A stretch of 64,000 nucleotides of DNA, taken from NCBI RefSeq assembly GCF_021341665.1, contig NZ_JAJTTH010000001.1:1-64000 (forward strand). The letters run 5' to 3'. The notes below the pieces were generated by a model, which saw only the letters and a program-made list of their open reading frames with translations, did no database searches and had not been told where the DNA came from. Below, one piece after another: positions 52,865 through 62,412 of this stretch. Positions within the stretch are counted from its first letter, which is position 1, and every line of letters begins with the position of its first letter. Position numbers and translations under genes: made by a program. Origin of the DNA: Pseudomonas sp. Au-Pse12. GTDB lineage: Bacteria > Pseudomonadota > Gammaproteobacteria > Pseudomonadales > Pseudomonadaceae.

Positions 52865-54430
52865 ATGATTGAACTGACGTTGGCCGAGATTGCCCGGCCC
52901 ATGGCCGATGATTGCCGCGAGCGCATTGCCCTGGTGTCGGGTGAGCAACGAACCCCCTATGCCGAACTGGATGAGCATGCCAACCAAGTCGCTAATGGCC
53001 TGATGGCGCTGGGTTGTGTCGACCAGGAACGTATCGCGATTCTTGATCACAACAGTGATCACTTCTACGAGCTCTGGTTGGGCGCGGCTCGCGCCAACCT
53101 GGTAGCAACCCCGCTCAACGCTCGTTTGTCGGCGCGGGAAGTGGCCCAGGTGCTGGCGGACTGCCGGCCCCGGGTGCTGTTCGTCGGCGAGGAGTTTGTT
53201 GCGCTGATCGATCAGGTGCGCCCCGCGTTGGGGTTTATCGAGCGTGTGGTGGTGCTGGGCGAGGATTACCTGGCCTGGCGCGACGCGCAGCCTGCGTCGA
53301 GCGGCCTGGCGACCATGGACCTGGATGACGCCTGCCTGCAGATTTACACCAGTGGAACCACCGGTGTGCCCAAGGGCGTGCAGCTGACGTCCCGCAGCAT
53401 CCTCAGCGCGTCGCTTTGCGCGCCGGTCACAGGCGAACTCAGCCCCTGCAACCCGATCGACGCCCACAGCGTGGTGCTGTTGTGCCTGCCGCATGCCCAT
53501 GTTGCCGGCTCGCTGCTGGGCATTTTTGGCCTGGCGCGTGGTGCTCGTTTGGTCATCGCCCGGCATTTCGTTCCCGAGCAGATGCTCGACATCATCGAGC
53601 GTGAACAGGTCACGCTGACCCTCATGGTGCCGGTGATGGTGCGCGGGCTGATGGAGGCCATGGCCCGCACCGGACGCGCGTGCGCCAGCTTGAAAACCAT
53701 TATCTACGGCGCCGCGCCGATGGCCGCCAGCCTGTTGCAGGAGGCCATGCAAGCCCTGCCACACAGCGGCTTCGGGCAAATCTATGGGCTGACAGAAACC
53801 TCCGGCCCTATCGCCTACCTCACGCCAGCTGATCATCAGCGCATCGCAATGGGCGACAGCGCGCTGGCGCTGTCCTGTGGCCGGGCTACCGCCGGGGTCG
53901 AGCTTCAGGTGATCGATGTCTGCGGGCACGTTCTGCCTGCGGGCGATGTGGGCGAGATCATCTGCCGCTCTTCCCAGGTCATGCCGGGTTACTGGCAGCG
54001 TCACGAGGAGACCCAGGAGGTGATCCGTGAGGGGTGGTTCCACACTGGCGACATGGGCTACCTGGATGCCCAGGGCTACCTGTACATCTACGACCGCAAG
54101 CGCGACATGATCATCAGCGGGGGTGAGAACGTCTATCCGGCCGAGGTCGAGAATGTGCTTTACAGCCATCCAGCGGTCCTCGATGTGGCGGTGATCGGTG
54201 TGCCCGACGAGCAGTGGGGCGAGGCGGTCAAGGCGGTCGCGATACTCAAGCCGGGGGCCAGCCTGAGTGAAGAGGAATTGATCGCCCATGCCCGGGGCAA
54301 GGTGGCCGGTTTCAAGTTGCCCAAGACCGTGGAGTTCGTTGCCGAGCTGCCGCGCAATGCCACGGGCAAGGTGTTGCGGCGCCTGATTCGCGAGCCCTAC
54401 TGGAGAAACCAGGGGCGGGGCGTCGCCTGA
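52865..54430 (+). CDS. AMP-dependent acyl-CoA synthetase/ligase
   Basis: 521 residues from ATG 52865 (GGAG 10 bases ahead); GTG 52850 is an alternative and the frame opens at 52784. AMP-binding motif IYTSGTTGVPKGVQLT (about 165-180), IYGLTETSGP, the hinge GDMGYLDAQGYLYIYDRKRD and the C-terminal catalytic Lys in PRNATGKVLRRL. It activates a carboxylic acid to its CoA thioester using ATP. First gene of a five-gene beta-oxidation-type operon. The acid substrate cannot be read. Confidence 0.92.
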   Translation: MIELTLAEIARPMADDCRERIALVSGEQRTPYAELDEHANQVANGLMALGCVDQERIAILDHNSDHFYELWLGAARANLVATPLNARLSAREVAQVLADCRPRVLFVGEEFVALIDQVRPALGFIERVVVLGEDYLAWRDAQPASSGLATMDLDDACLQIYTSGTTGVPKGVQLTSRSILSASLCAPVTGELSPCNPIDAHSVVLLCLPHAHVAGSLLGIFGLARGARLVIARHFVPEQMLDIIEREQVTLTLMVPVMVRGLMEAMARTGRACASLKTIIYGAAPMAASLLQEAMQALPHSGFGQIYGLTETSGPIAYLTPADHQRIAMGDSALALSCGRATAGVELQVIDVCGHVLPAGDVGEIICRSSQVMPGYWQRHEETQEVIREGWFHTGDMGYLDAQGYLYIYDRKRDMIISGGENVYPAEVENVLYSHPAVLDVAVIGVPDEQWGEAVKAVAILKPGASLSEEELIAHARGKVAGFKLPKTVEFVAELPRNATGKVLRRLIREPYWRNQGRGVA

Positions 54431-54515
54431 TCGCTGTGCATGCAAGTCAAGTTGCCTGCGTGGCGATTCGGTTGCCGCGCAGGCGTTGAGTTCCCCTACC
54501 CAAGAGGTTAACCCC

Positions 54516-55304
54516 ATGAGTCAAGAGCAGCATTTTGGCGCGGTTCACATGCGCGTTGAAGATCACATCGCCATTATCTCGGTGGACAACGTCGCCAAGC
54601 GCAACGCCCTGTCGCCGGAGATGATCGAGCAGTTGTCCCGGCACCTGACCACCTTCGACAACGACGACAACCTCTGGGTCGCGGTGCTGTGCCCGGAGGG
54701 TGAACACACCACGGCAGGCCTGGACATGCCGAAATTCTTCGGCCCGACTGCCACCGTCAAGCCCTTGCCGGAAGACTGGGTCGACCCGTTCGGCCTGGGC
54801 AAGCGCAGCAGCAAACCGGTGATTTCGGTGGTGCATGGCATGACCTACACCGTCGGCATCGAGATGATGCTCGCCGGCGATATCGTCGTCGCCGCCGACA
54901 CCGCGCGTTTCTGTCAGATGGAGTCCAAGCGCGGCATTGCCCCGCTGGGCGGTGCGCACTTTCGCTACCTGACCCGCACCGGTTGGGGCAACGCCATGTA
55001 TCACCTGTTCCTCTGTGATGAGTTTGATGCCCAGCGCGCCTTGCAGATCGGCTTTGTCCAGGAAGTGCTTCCTTTCGGGCCGCACAAGGAGCGGGCCATG
55101 GAGCTGGCGCGGCTGATCTGCCAGTGCGCGCCGATTGGGTTGCGTGCCACCAAGGCGGCGGCCTTGCGCTTCGTGCGCGAGGGTGAGCAGGCCGCGATCG
55201 ATTGCATCCCGCAGATTCAGGAAACGGTGTTCGCCACCGAGGACTACGCGGAGGGGCTGCGCTCTTTCGTAGAGCGGCGCGCCGCCGTTTTCAAAGGCCG
55301 TTGA
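54516..55304 (+). CDS. Enoyl-CoA hydratase/isomerase family protein
   Basis: 262 residues from ATG 54516 (AGAGG about 9 bases ahead). Crotonase fold: ISVDNVAKRNALSPEMIEQL, the oxyanion segment EGEHTTAGLDMPKF (usual AGAD replaced by AGLD) and the two acid positions in VGIEMMLAGDIVVA and MESKRGIAPLGG. The pattern departs from standard hydratases, so a different crotonase activity is possible. 85 bases after the ligase gene. Confidence 0.88.
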   Translation: MSQEQHFGAVHMRVEDHIAIISVDNVAKRNALSPEMIEQLSRHLTTFDNDDNLWVAVLCPEGEHTTAGLDMPKFFGPTATVKPLPEDWVDPFGLGKRSSKPVISVVHGMTYTVGIEMMLAGDIVVAADTARFCQMESKRGIAPLGGAHFRYLTRTGWGNAMYHLFLCDEFDAQRALQIGFVQEVLPFGPHKERAMELARLICQCAPIGLRATKAAALRFVREGEQAAIDCIPQIQETVFATEDYAEGLRSFVERRAAVFKGR

Positions 55305-55382
55305 TCCTTCCTACTAACGTTTCCCCGCGACCGTGGGGAGGGCATCGGCTTGCCTGAGCGATGCCCGTTCCTGGAGAAAAGC

Positions 55383-56168
55383 ATGACTGTCAAATTCGAA
55401 ATGGATGGCCCGCTGGCCATCGCCACTTTTTGCGGCGGGCCGATGAACCTGCTGACCGGCGCCTCTTTCGCGGGGCTCATGGCCGCCGTTGACCAGGCGC
55501 TGGAGGCCAAGGCCCGGGCCCTGTTGACGGTGGCCGAGGGCGAGCACTTCTGTGCTGGCGCGGACGTGATCGGCACCTTTGTCGATAACGACGCCAACTT
55601 CGCCCGCCGCAAGCTCAATCGGTGGATTCCGGAGATTCAGCGCTTCGAGAACCTGCCGTTCCCCACGGTGGTGGCGATTCGTGGCATGTGCCTGGGCGGT
55701 GGCTGTGAAATGGCCCAACTGCACGACATTCTCTTCGCCGGTGAGTCGGCCCACTTCGGCCAGGTCGAGGCGCGAATCGGCACCACTACGTTGCTGGGCG
55801 GCGCTCAGCGCCTGCTGGCGCGAGTCGGTCTGGCCCGGGCCAAGGAAATGGTCTTGTCCGCTGGTATCTATGACGCCAGGACCATGCTCGATTGGGGCCT
55901 GATCAACCGCGTGCTGCCCGACGACGATGTTGAAGCCAAGGCGCGTAGCTATGCCATGAAGCTGGCGAATGGACCAACGGTGGCCTACGCCGCCTCCAAA
56001 CACCTGATCAACACCGCGGTAGCCCATGGCCTGTCCGCGGCGGACCAGCGCCTGCTGGACGTCGGACCCGCCACCTTCGCCAGCGCCGACATGATCGACG
56101 CGGTCGAGCGTTTCGCTGCCGCCGGGACGGATGCACTCAACCAGGGCTTGAGCTTCAAGGGCGAGTAA
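55383..56168 (+). CDS. Enoyl-CoA hydratase
   Basis: 261 residues from ATG 55383 (GGAG 7 bases ahead). Crotonase motifs are canonical here: AEGEHFCAGADVIGTF (oxyanion hole), GGGCEMAQLHDILFAG (first acid) and FGQVEARIGTTTLLGGAQRL (second acid). Hydrates 2-enoyl-CoA to 3-hydroxyacyl-CoA. Second crotonase of the operon; 78 bases after the first and 10 before the dehydrogenase. Confidence 0.92.
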   Translation: MTVKFEMDGPLAIATFCGGPMNLLTGASFAGLMAAVDQALEAKARALLTVAEGEHFCAGADVIGTFVDNDANFARRKLNRWIPEIQRFENLPFPTVVAIRGMCLGGGCEMAQLHDILFAGESAHFGQVEARIGTTTLLGGAQRLLARVGLARAKEMVLSAGIYDARTMLDWGLINRVLPDDDVEAKARSYAMKLANGPTVAYAASKHLINTAVAHGLSAADQRLLDVGPATFASADMIDAVERFAAAGTDALNQGLSFKGE

Positions 56169-56178
56169 GGGGCGGACC

Positions 56179-57948
56179 ATGTCGAATTATCAAGCCCCTG
56201 TCGGGGAGTATCAGTTCCTGGCCAGCCACCTGCTGGCCAAGGAGTTCCAGGCGTGCGCCAGTGAGGAGGGCAGTGCGCAGATGCTTGGCACTGTGCTCGA
56301 AAACCTCGGGCGGTTTGTCAGTGAGCGCTTGCTGCCGCTGACCGACATTGCTGACCGCCAAGGCTGTCGGGTGACGGCCGAGGGGGTCAAGACGCCGCCA
56401 GGCTACCGTGCCGCGTATGAGGATTTTGTCGCCGATGGTTGGGGCGCCTTGCACACGGCCGTCGAAGACGGCGGCCAGGGGCTCGGGTGGCCGTTCGGCT
56501 TTGCCTGCGACGAGCTGCTCAGCAGCGGCTCCATGGCCTTTGCCCTGTACGTCTCGATACGCCTGGGCGTGTACTCGGTGATCAAGAGTATTGGCTGTGA
56601 TTACCTGCGCCAGACCTACCTGGAAAAGATCGGCAGCGGTGAGTGGAACGCCAGCATGTGCCTCACCGAACCGCAAAGCGGAACCGATCTGTCGCTGATC
56701 CGCACCACGGCGAGGGTGAACGAGGACGGTACTTACCAGCTCAGTGGCAACAAGATCTTCATCAGCGGCGGTGACCATGACTTGACCGACAACATTGTCC
56801 ATCTGGTGCTGGCGCGGATTCAGGGCGCGGCGGCGGGGCTTTCCGGCTTGGGGCTGTTTATCGTGCCCAAGTTCAAAGCGGCTGCCGACGGCCGTTGGAG
56901 CCAGGCCAATGGCGTGACCTGCCCGCGGATCGAGGAAAAGCTCGGCATCCATGCCTCGGCCACCGCCGAGCTGCTGTTTGCCGGGGCCCAAGGCTGGCTG
57001 GTCGGTCAGCCGGGCGAAGGCCTTCCCGGCATGTTCGCGATGATGAAGCTGGCGCGCATCGGTACTGCCTTCCAGGCCATCGGCGTGGCTGAGAGGGCCG
57101 TTCAGCAGGCCACGGCCTACGCCCTGGAGCGTGTACAGGGACGCGACCTGTGTGGCGGCCGCAAGGGGGCGCTGCCGATTGCCGAGCATCCGAATATCCG
57201 TCGCGAGATCGTGCGCATGCGCATGCTGACGGCCTCGGCGCGGATGCTCGCCTTCACCACCACGCTGGTCTACGAACACAGCCAGAACCGTGAGGACCGC
57301 GAAGCCTCGCAGCGTGCCCGGTTGTTGCTGCCGGTGCTGATGTCGACCGCCAAGGCCATCTGCAGCGAAATCGGCGTGGACGTCACCAGCGCCGCCATGC
57401 AAACCCATGGCGGGCATGGCTATATCCGCGACACCGGTATCGAGGTGTTGCTGCGTGATGTGCAGATCCTGCCCATCTACGAAGGCACCAATGACGTGCA
57501 GTCACTGGACCTGGTGGTGCGTCGCCTCGACGACGGTCGCCAGCAATCCGTGGATGGCACCCTGCAATGGCTGCGTGGGCAGATCGCTGAACTGCCGGCG
57601 GTCGGTGAGCATCGGGCGCATGTGCCGGCGGTCGAAGCACTGCTGGGGCAGATTGCCGACGTGGTGCAACAGCTGCAGAACGAGCTGAAGACCACCCCCT
57701 TCGCCGCGTTGCAATGTGCTCGTGAGTTTCTCTGGCTGGTGGGGCATGGGGTCATCGCCACGCTCTGGCTGCGAGTGCTGGCCGCCCTGGACCAGCCTGG
57801 CTTGCCCATCGATCCGGCGGCCAAGCGCGCCGAGGCGCAGTTCTACTTTGCCTATCAATTGCCCGATGCCGGGTTGCGCGTGGCGCGCCTGAAAGCCTCC
57901 GGGGCGATTCAAGCGGCGCTGCAAAGCTATCCACTGCATTCACGTTGA
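56179..57948 (+). CDS. Acyl-CoA dehydrogenase, large (about 590-residue) class
   Basis: 589 residues, longer than the usual 380 because of a C-terminal extension (about 465-589) like that of DmdC-type enzymes. FAD/substrate motifs: MCLTEPQSGTDLSLIRTTA, YQLSGNKIFISGGDHDLTDN, EEKLGIHASATAELLF, MQTHGGHGYIRDTGIEVLLR. Catalytic Glu is in LPIYEGTNDVQ. GGGGCGGA precedes the ATG. It introduces the alpha-beta double bond, feeding the hydratases upstream. DmdC itself acts on methylmercaptopropionyl-CoA, but I cannot tell the substrate here. Confidence 0.93.
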   Translation: MSNYQAPVGEYQFLASHLLAKEFQACASEEGSAQMLGTVLENLGRFVSERLLPLTDIADRQGCRVTAEGVKTPPGYRAAYEDFVADGWGALHTAVEDGGQGLGWPFGFACDELLSSGSMAFALYVSIRLGVYSVIKSIGCDYLRQTYLEKIGSGEWNASMCLTEPQSGTDLSLIRTTARVNEDGTYQLSGNKIFISGGDHDLTDNIVHLVLARIQGAAAGLSGLGLFIVPKFKAAADGRWSQANGVTCPRIEEKLGIHASATAELLFAGAQGWLVGQPGEGLPGMFAMMKLARIGTAFQAIGVAERAVQQATAYALERVQGRDLCGGRKGALPIAEHPNIRREIVRMRMLTASARMLAFTTTLVYEHSQNREDREASQRARLLLPVLMSTAKAICSEIGVDVTSAAMQTHGGHGYIRDTGIEVLLRDVQILPIYEGTNDVQSLDLVVRRLDDGRQQSVDGTLQWLRGQIAELPAVGEHRAHVPAVEALLGQIADVVQQLQNELKTTPFAALQCAREFLWLVGHGVIATLWLRVLAALDQPGLPIDPAAKRAEAQFYFAYQLPDAGLRVARLKASGAIQAALQSYPLHSR

Positions 57949-57958
57949 GGTACACGAA

Positions 57959-58738
57959 ATGACCACGCAAACTTCATTGTTCGACATCAGCGGCAAGGTT
58001 GCCCTGGTGACTGGCGGTACTCGCGGCATTGGCCTGATGATCGCCAGGGGGCTGGTCCAGGCCGGGGTCAAGACCTATGTGGTGTCGCGCAAGGCCGAGG
58101 CCTGCGCCGAGGCCGAGGCTGAGTTGCGACAGTATGGCCAGGCCATTGGCATCGCCGCCGACCTGGCTGATCCGCTGCAGGTCGACCGGCTGGCGCACGA
58201 GATCCAGCAGCGCGAACCCAAGCTGCACATCCTGGTGAACAACGCCGGCGCCACCTGGGGCGCCAGGTTTGGCGAATTCCCGGAGAGTGGCTGGGACAAG
58301 GTGATGGACCTTAACCTGAAATCCATTTTCTTCCTGACCCAGAAACTCGGTGCGCTCCTACAGGCCGCGGGCAGCGCTGTCGATCCTGCCAGGGTGATTA
58401 ACATCGGTTCCGTCGATGGCCTGACGAGCCCGGACTACGGCAACTACTCCTACTCGGCGAGCAAGGCCGCGGTGCATCATCTGACCCGGCATCTGGCGTC
58501 TCACCTGGCGTCGGTGAACATCAACGTCAACGCGATCGCCCCTGGCCCGTTCGAAACCAAGATGACCGAGTTCATGCTCAAGAGCAGCGGTGATGCTATT
58601 GCTCAGAGCATTCCCTTGCGCCGTATTGGCCAGGCTTCGGATGTGGTGGGCACCAGCGTTTTCCTCGCCTCGGCCGCTTCGGCCTACATCACCGGTGCGA
58701 TCATTCCGCTGGACGGCGGGTTTTCCACGACTCGCTGA
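57959..58738 (+). CDS. SDR family oxidoreductase (RhlG/FabG-like)
   Basis: 259 residues. TGGTRGIGLMIARGL cofactor motif, NNAGATWGARFGEFPESGWD, NIGSVDGL and YSYSASKAAVHHLTRHL, with IPLDGGFSTT at the end. Ten bases after the dehydrogenase gene and last in the operon, so it likely oxidises the 3-hydroxyacyl-CoA. The WGARFGEFP segment recalls RhlG-type reductases. Confidence 0.9.
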   Translation: MTTQTSLFDISGKVALVTGGTRGIGLMIARGLVQAGVKTYVVSRKAEACAEAEAELRQYGQAIGIAADLADPLQVDRLAHEIQQREPKLHILVNNAGATWGARFGEFPESGWDKVMDLNLKSIFFLTQKLGALLQAAGSAVDPARVINIGSVDGLTSPDYGNYSYSASKAAVHHLTRHLASHLASVNINVNAIAPGPFETKMTEFMLKSSGDAIAQSIPLRRIGQASDVVGTSVFLASAASAYITGAIIPLDGGFSTTR

Positions 58739-58924
58739 ACCGCTCAGGTTGTAACCGCGCTTTAGTTGTGTGATCTGGCCGGCAGGGAGCTGGCCTTTGA
58801 CTTCTACCTGCTGGCTTGCCAGCACGGCCTTAGTGGGCTTCGCGCCCTGTAACGGCTAGCCGATTGACCAGACGGCGACCGTCTCGCTCCCTTCTGCCCA
58901 CCTGTGGTTTCGATCGCTGACCGG

Positions 58925-58947
58925 GGAATGCCTGTCCGTGGCATTCC
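58925..58947 (+). terminator. Hairpin after the acyl-CoA operon
   Basis: GGAATGCC (58925-58932) and GGCATTCC (58940-58947) form a perfect 8-base stem, followed by TTGGGTTT, a weak T-rich tail. It lies about 190 bases after the last operon stop. Nothing else is recognised in 58739-59045. Confidence 0.6.
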
Positions 58948-59045
58948 TTGGGTTTCATGCGTTGAGTGATAGAGGCAAGCACATTGCTGTCGGGATCAGC
59001 CGGTTCACTCGCGGTGAAGGGGGGCGGCTGTTGGTATGCGGGTGG

Positions 59046-59972
59046 CTAGACCTTGAGGAGGCTGTTCAAGAAGCGAGTTTGAATGGCCAGGTTCTGTTCC
59101 AGAAGAGGAGGGAAGTAGGGTTCAAAGTGATTTGCATCGATGGTGCTTATGGACACGTTCGGGTTGGGTATTTTCTGCAACTCAGATTGATTGAACGGCG
59201 CCACGGTGTCTCGTGTTCCACCAATCAGCAGAGTGGGCACCCGTGTCTGTTCCAGTGACTTGATGGGTTTGTAGGTCAACATGGTGAGCGCTGATCGGGC
59301 GGCAACGTAATTAGGTGCGCCCGGGCCGTATTGTTTTACAGATTGCTCCTTGGCCCGAAAGGCGCCATCCCTGTCCATTGTCGATAGCTGCCCTGGCTCG
59401 GAGACAATAGGGATGTACAAGGTCCTGGCGCCTCTCGCCAAGTCAATGACTGCATACGTCAACAGCCGCAAACGGCGCAGCAAAGGGGTGGCGGAAGAGG
59501 CGGAGCGTCCATCGAGCATGGGAACTTGTGCAATGGCTCCCAACAGCTCGGGGTGCCGCTCGGCTAGCGTGCAAGTGATGCCCCCGCCCAGTGAGGAGCC
59601 CCAGAGCACTATCGAAGAGGGGTCCACTTCTGGCTGCTGTTTCAAGTGATTTAACGCGGCTTGTGCATCGGCAATTCGTTCATTCACGCGAATGACATGC
59701 CGAGGATGGCCAGCGCTTTCGCCCCAAGAGCGAAAATCAAAGGTCATTACGGCAAAGCCGAGGGACAGAAAATGGTCTCTGAAAGGGGGGAGAAATGAAG
59801 TTTGAGTTCCTCCCCAGCCATAGATCATCAATATGGCCGGAAGCGGCTTATGGCTACCGGCGTCATTTTTCGGGAGGTAGAAAGTGGCGGCACAAGATGT
59901 ACCGAGGCTATCAAAGCGAGACTTTCTGACCGTGGTCGCAGGATTGACGCCGCTTGAAGGTAAGTCATTCAT
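59046..59972 (-). CDS. Alpha/beta hydrolase (esterase-like)
   Basis: 308 residues from ATG 59972; the frame is open to 60083, overlapping the monooxygenase gene, and neither start has a good ribosome site. Fold motifs: ILMIYGWGGTQTSFLPPFRD, VMTFDFRSWGESAG, nucleophile Ser in VLWGSSLGGGITC, an acid in LIGGTRDTVAPF and a His in DANHFEPYF. Next to a Baeyer-Villiger monooxygenase, an esterase would hydrolyse the ester that the monooxygenase makes from a ketone. Co-transcription with 60040-61500 is likely. Confidence 0.88.
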   Translation of the reverse strand: MNDLPSSGVNPATTVRKSRFDSLGTSCAATFYLPKNDAGSHKPLPAILMIYGWGGTQTSFLPPFRDHFLSLGFAVMTFDFRSWGESAGHPRHVIRVNERIADAQAALNHLKQQPEVDPSSIVLWGSSLGGGITCTLAERHPELLGAIAQVPMLDGRSASSATPLLRRLRLLTYAVIDLARGARTLYIPIVSEPGQLSTMDRDGAFRAKEQSVKQYGPGAPNYVAARSALTMLTYKPIKSLEQTRVPTLLIGGTRDTVAPFNQSELQKIPNPNVSISTIDANHFEPYFPPLLEQNLAIQTRFLNSLLKV

Positions 59973-60039
59973 ACAGATGAGCCCATGTGCATTTATGTAG
60001 GGGAGTTGCTCATTGATCGGGTGGGCGTGGCAGGGCGGG

Positions 60040-61500
60040 TCATGCTTTGGAAAACTCCAGAACCTTGTCTTCCAGGCGACCATGTTTCAGGGCGAGGGTG
60101 TCAAGAATGTAGTTCTGGTGCAGTTTCCAAGGCGCGATGTCGCCTTGTTTGGGGAACTTGTCCACTGACCTGAGCACGTAGCCGGATTTGAAATCGATGA
60201 GCGGCTGTGCTTTTAGTGCGCCCTGTTCTATCCGTGGAACTACCTGTTCGTATTGATGCCGCCGCATGTGCTTCAGAAGTTTGCAGATGTATACGGACAC
60301 CAAGTCGGATTTCAGGGTCCAGGATGAGTTGGTGTAGCCCATCATGAATGCCATGTTAGGGATGTTGCTGATCATCATTCCCTTGTAGTTGTATTGCTCT
60401 CCCATGTTTATGGTTTCATTGTCGATCGAGATGCGTGTGCCGCCGAAGGCCTGCAAGTTCAAGCCTGTCGCGGTAACGACCATGTCCGCCTGCAGTTCCT
60501 TGCCCGACTTGAGCTTGATGCCTGTTTCTGTAAAGCGGTCAATGTGGTCGGTGACAATTGAAGCCTTGCCTTCACGGATGACCTTGAACAAATCGTTGTC
60601 TGGCACCGCGCACACGCGCTGATCCCACGGGTTGTAGTCGGGAGTGAAGTGCTCTGCCACGTACTCTTTGGGCAGTTGCTCGTGGAGCAACTTGAGAATC
60701 GCGTCTTTTGCGCGTTGAGGTTTTTTCTTGCTCATGCGGTAAGAAAGAATTTGCAGCGTAATGTTTTTCCAGCGCGTTACCCCATGAACGAGGTGGATGG
60801 GCAGCCATTTCTTGAGTGTCTGCGCGACAGGGTCGCGCGCGGGCCGGCTCGCGACCCAGGAAGGCGAACGCTGCAACATCGTCACGTGCCTGGCTTTATC
60901 GGTCATCGAAGGCAGCAATGTCACGGCGGTTGCACCACTGCCGATGATCACGACATTCTTTGCGCTGTAATCAATGTCGTTCGTCCACTTTTGCGGGTGG
61001 ACCACTTGTCCCTTGTAGTGTTCGATGCCTTCAAACTCTGGGGTATAGCCTTCGTCGTAGTTGTAGTAGCCAGAGCAAATCCAGAGAAAACGGCACTTGA
61101 ATACTTTAAGAGCCTTCTCTTCTCCAACTTCCACGTTAATTGTCCAGCGCCGCTCCGCAGAGGACCAGTCAGCCTGTGCGACACGGTGACGGTACTGGAT
61201 CATTTGCTCTACGCCGCATTCATTAGCGGTTTCCTTTATGTAGGAAAGAATGGTTGAACCATCCGCAATGGACTTTTCATAAGTCCAGGGCCTGAAGGAA
61301 TAGCCGAAGGTATACATGCTGGAGTCAGATCGAATACCGGGGTACCTGAAGAGATCCCAGGTTCCCCCCAAACGGTCACGTCCTTCCAAAATGGTGAAGC
61401 TGTGCTCGGGACAGTGTTTCTTGAGGTGAGCAGCCGCGCCTATTCCTGACAGGCCCGCTCCAACGATCAGTACATCGATTTCGATTTGTTGCGTGCTCAT
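60040..61500 (-). CDS. Flavin-containing Baeyer-Villiger-type monooxygenase
   Basis: 486 residues from ATG 61500 (AAGGG about 9 bases ahead; the frame opens at 61536). FAD site DVLIVGAGLSGIGAAAHL (about 9-26), the BVMO motif GGTWDLFRYPGIRSD, an FEGIEHYKGQVVHPQKW fingerprint of the EthA-like subgroup, NADPH site VVIIGSGATAVTL and the late ATG-type motif VVTATGLN. It inserts an oxygen atom next to a ketone carbonyl, forming an ester. A BVMO beside an esterase is known from P. fluorescens. Divergent TetR at 61690 with ATGTGCAT repeats between. Confidence 0.92.
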   Translation of the reverse strand: MSTQQIEIDVLIVGAGLSGIGAAAHLKKHCPEHSFTILEGRDRLGGTWDLFRYPGIRSDSSMYTFGYSFRPWTYEKSIADGSTILSYIKETANECGVEQMIQYRHRVAQADWSSAERRWTINVEVGEEKALKVFKCRFLWICSGYYNYDEGYTPEFEGIEHYKGQVVHPQKWTNDIDYSAKNVVIIGSGATAVTLLPSMTDKARHVTMLQRSPSWVASRPARDPVAQTLKKWLPIHLVHGVTRWKNITLQILSYRMSKKKPQRAKDAILKLLHEQLPKEYVAEHFTPDYNPWDQRVCAVPDNDLFKVIREGKASIVTDHIDRFTETGIKLKSGKELQADMVVTATGLNLQAFGGTRISIDNETINMGEQYNYKGMMISNIPNMAFMMGYTNSSWTLKSDLVSVYICKLLKHMRRHQYEQVVPRIEQGALKAQPLIDFKSGYVLRSVDKFPKQGDIAPWKLHQNYILDTLALKHGRLEDKVLEFSKA

Positions 61501-61620
61501 AGGCTTAAACCCTTGCGTTGACGGTCTGTCGTCCACAGAAGAGGCCGCAGGGCGCGACCCCGAGCGAACGGTTCCTGGCGTGAACGGCTAGAGGTTAGCG
61601 AGGCCCGGAAAAGCCGTCAA

Positions 61621-61663
61621 GCATGTGCATGATGCATGTGCATTATTTGCTTTTTATGTGCAT
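61621..61663. promoter_or_regulatory. Triple ATGTGCAT repeat in the monooxygenase/TetR divergent region
   Basis: ATGTGCAT occurs at 61623-61630, 61636-61643 and 61656-61663, the first two within GCATGTGCAT. Starts are 13 and 20 bases apart. They lie 26-70 bases before the TetR ATG and 120-165 before the monooxygenase start. Probable operator of the TetR regulator. Confidence 0.65.
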
Positions 61664-61689
61664 TACCGCTGATCTGATAAACTGCTGCG

Positions 61690-62412
61690 ATGACCAAAAA
61701 AATCTCTCATCCCGATTCAGAACAGTTGAATGACGCTGATGTTGATGCGTTCGAACGTCGCCCGCTTCCCACTGTGGGGCGCGCCGCAGGGGGAGATGCC
61801 CGCACCCGCGCGCATCTGATCGATGTGGCGATACGGTTGTTTGCGCGGCATGGAATCGATGCGGTCTCGATGCGGCAGATCACGGCGGAGGCCGGGCAAT
61901 CCAATCAGTCGGTGATCCAGTACTACTTCGGCGGCAAGGACGGTCTGATCGTTGCCGCGCTCGACCTATTCATGGAAGAAGTGAAGCGTGTGCATGACTC
62001 CATGGAGTCCGAGTTTGCGGCGATGGGAGAGCATCCGGACCTGAAGTCGGTACTTCATGCCTACATGGATCCGTTGATGACTCTGCACCTGTCCTCGCCG
62101 TCGGCCAGACGCGCCGTTCAATTTGCTGATCGGTTAACTCGATCCGATCCTGAGTACTACGACTTGCTGGTCAGCAAGTTGCTTCCTTATCACCAATCCT
62201 TTCTTCGGCGAGTTCAGGAGGCCCTGCCAGAACAGCCCGCTGACGTGACCGCCGTCAAGGTCTTTTATGCGGTGGGAACCATCTTGCACAGTTTGGCCGA
62301 TACCCGACTTTCCATTAAAGGAGGAGGGCCCATGCAAGGCTTTGATCAGGCGACCTTGTCGGCCATTTTTGTGGATTTTATTGTGGGCTCAATAGCCGGT
62401 TATTCACGTTGA
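61690..62412 (+). CDS. TetR family transcriptional regulator
   Basis: 240 residues. After an unusually long polar N-terminal stretch (about 1-38) comes the HTH at about 40-85 (ARTRAHLIDVAIRLFARHGI, MRQITAEAGQSNQSVIQYYF), then a ligand domain (PLMTLHLSSPSARRAVQFAD). Divergent from the Baeyer-Villiger monooxygenase operon and probably its repressor through the ATGTGCAT repeats. The 225 bases to the aconitase X gene show no gene. Confidence 0.92.
   Translation: MTKKISHPDSEQLNDADVDAFERRPLPTVGRAAGGDARTRAHLIDVAIRLFARHGIDAVSMRQITAEAGQSNQSVIQYYFGGKDGLIVAALDLFMEEVKRVHDSMESEFAAMGEHPDLKSVLHAYMDPLMTLHLSSPSARRAVQFADRLTRSDPEYYDLLVSKLLPYHQSFLRRVQEALPEQPADVTAVKVFYAVGTILHSLADTRLSIKGGGPMQGFDQATLSAIFVDFIVGSIAGYSR

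Noticed and set aside
58938..59258. 106-codon plus-strand frame after the acyl-CoA operon
   Set aside because: Half of it is opposite the alpha/beta hydrolase and it starts inside the terminator hairpin.
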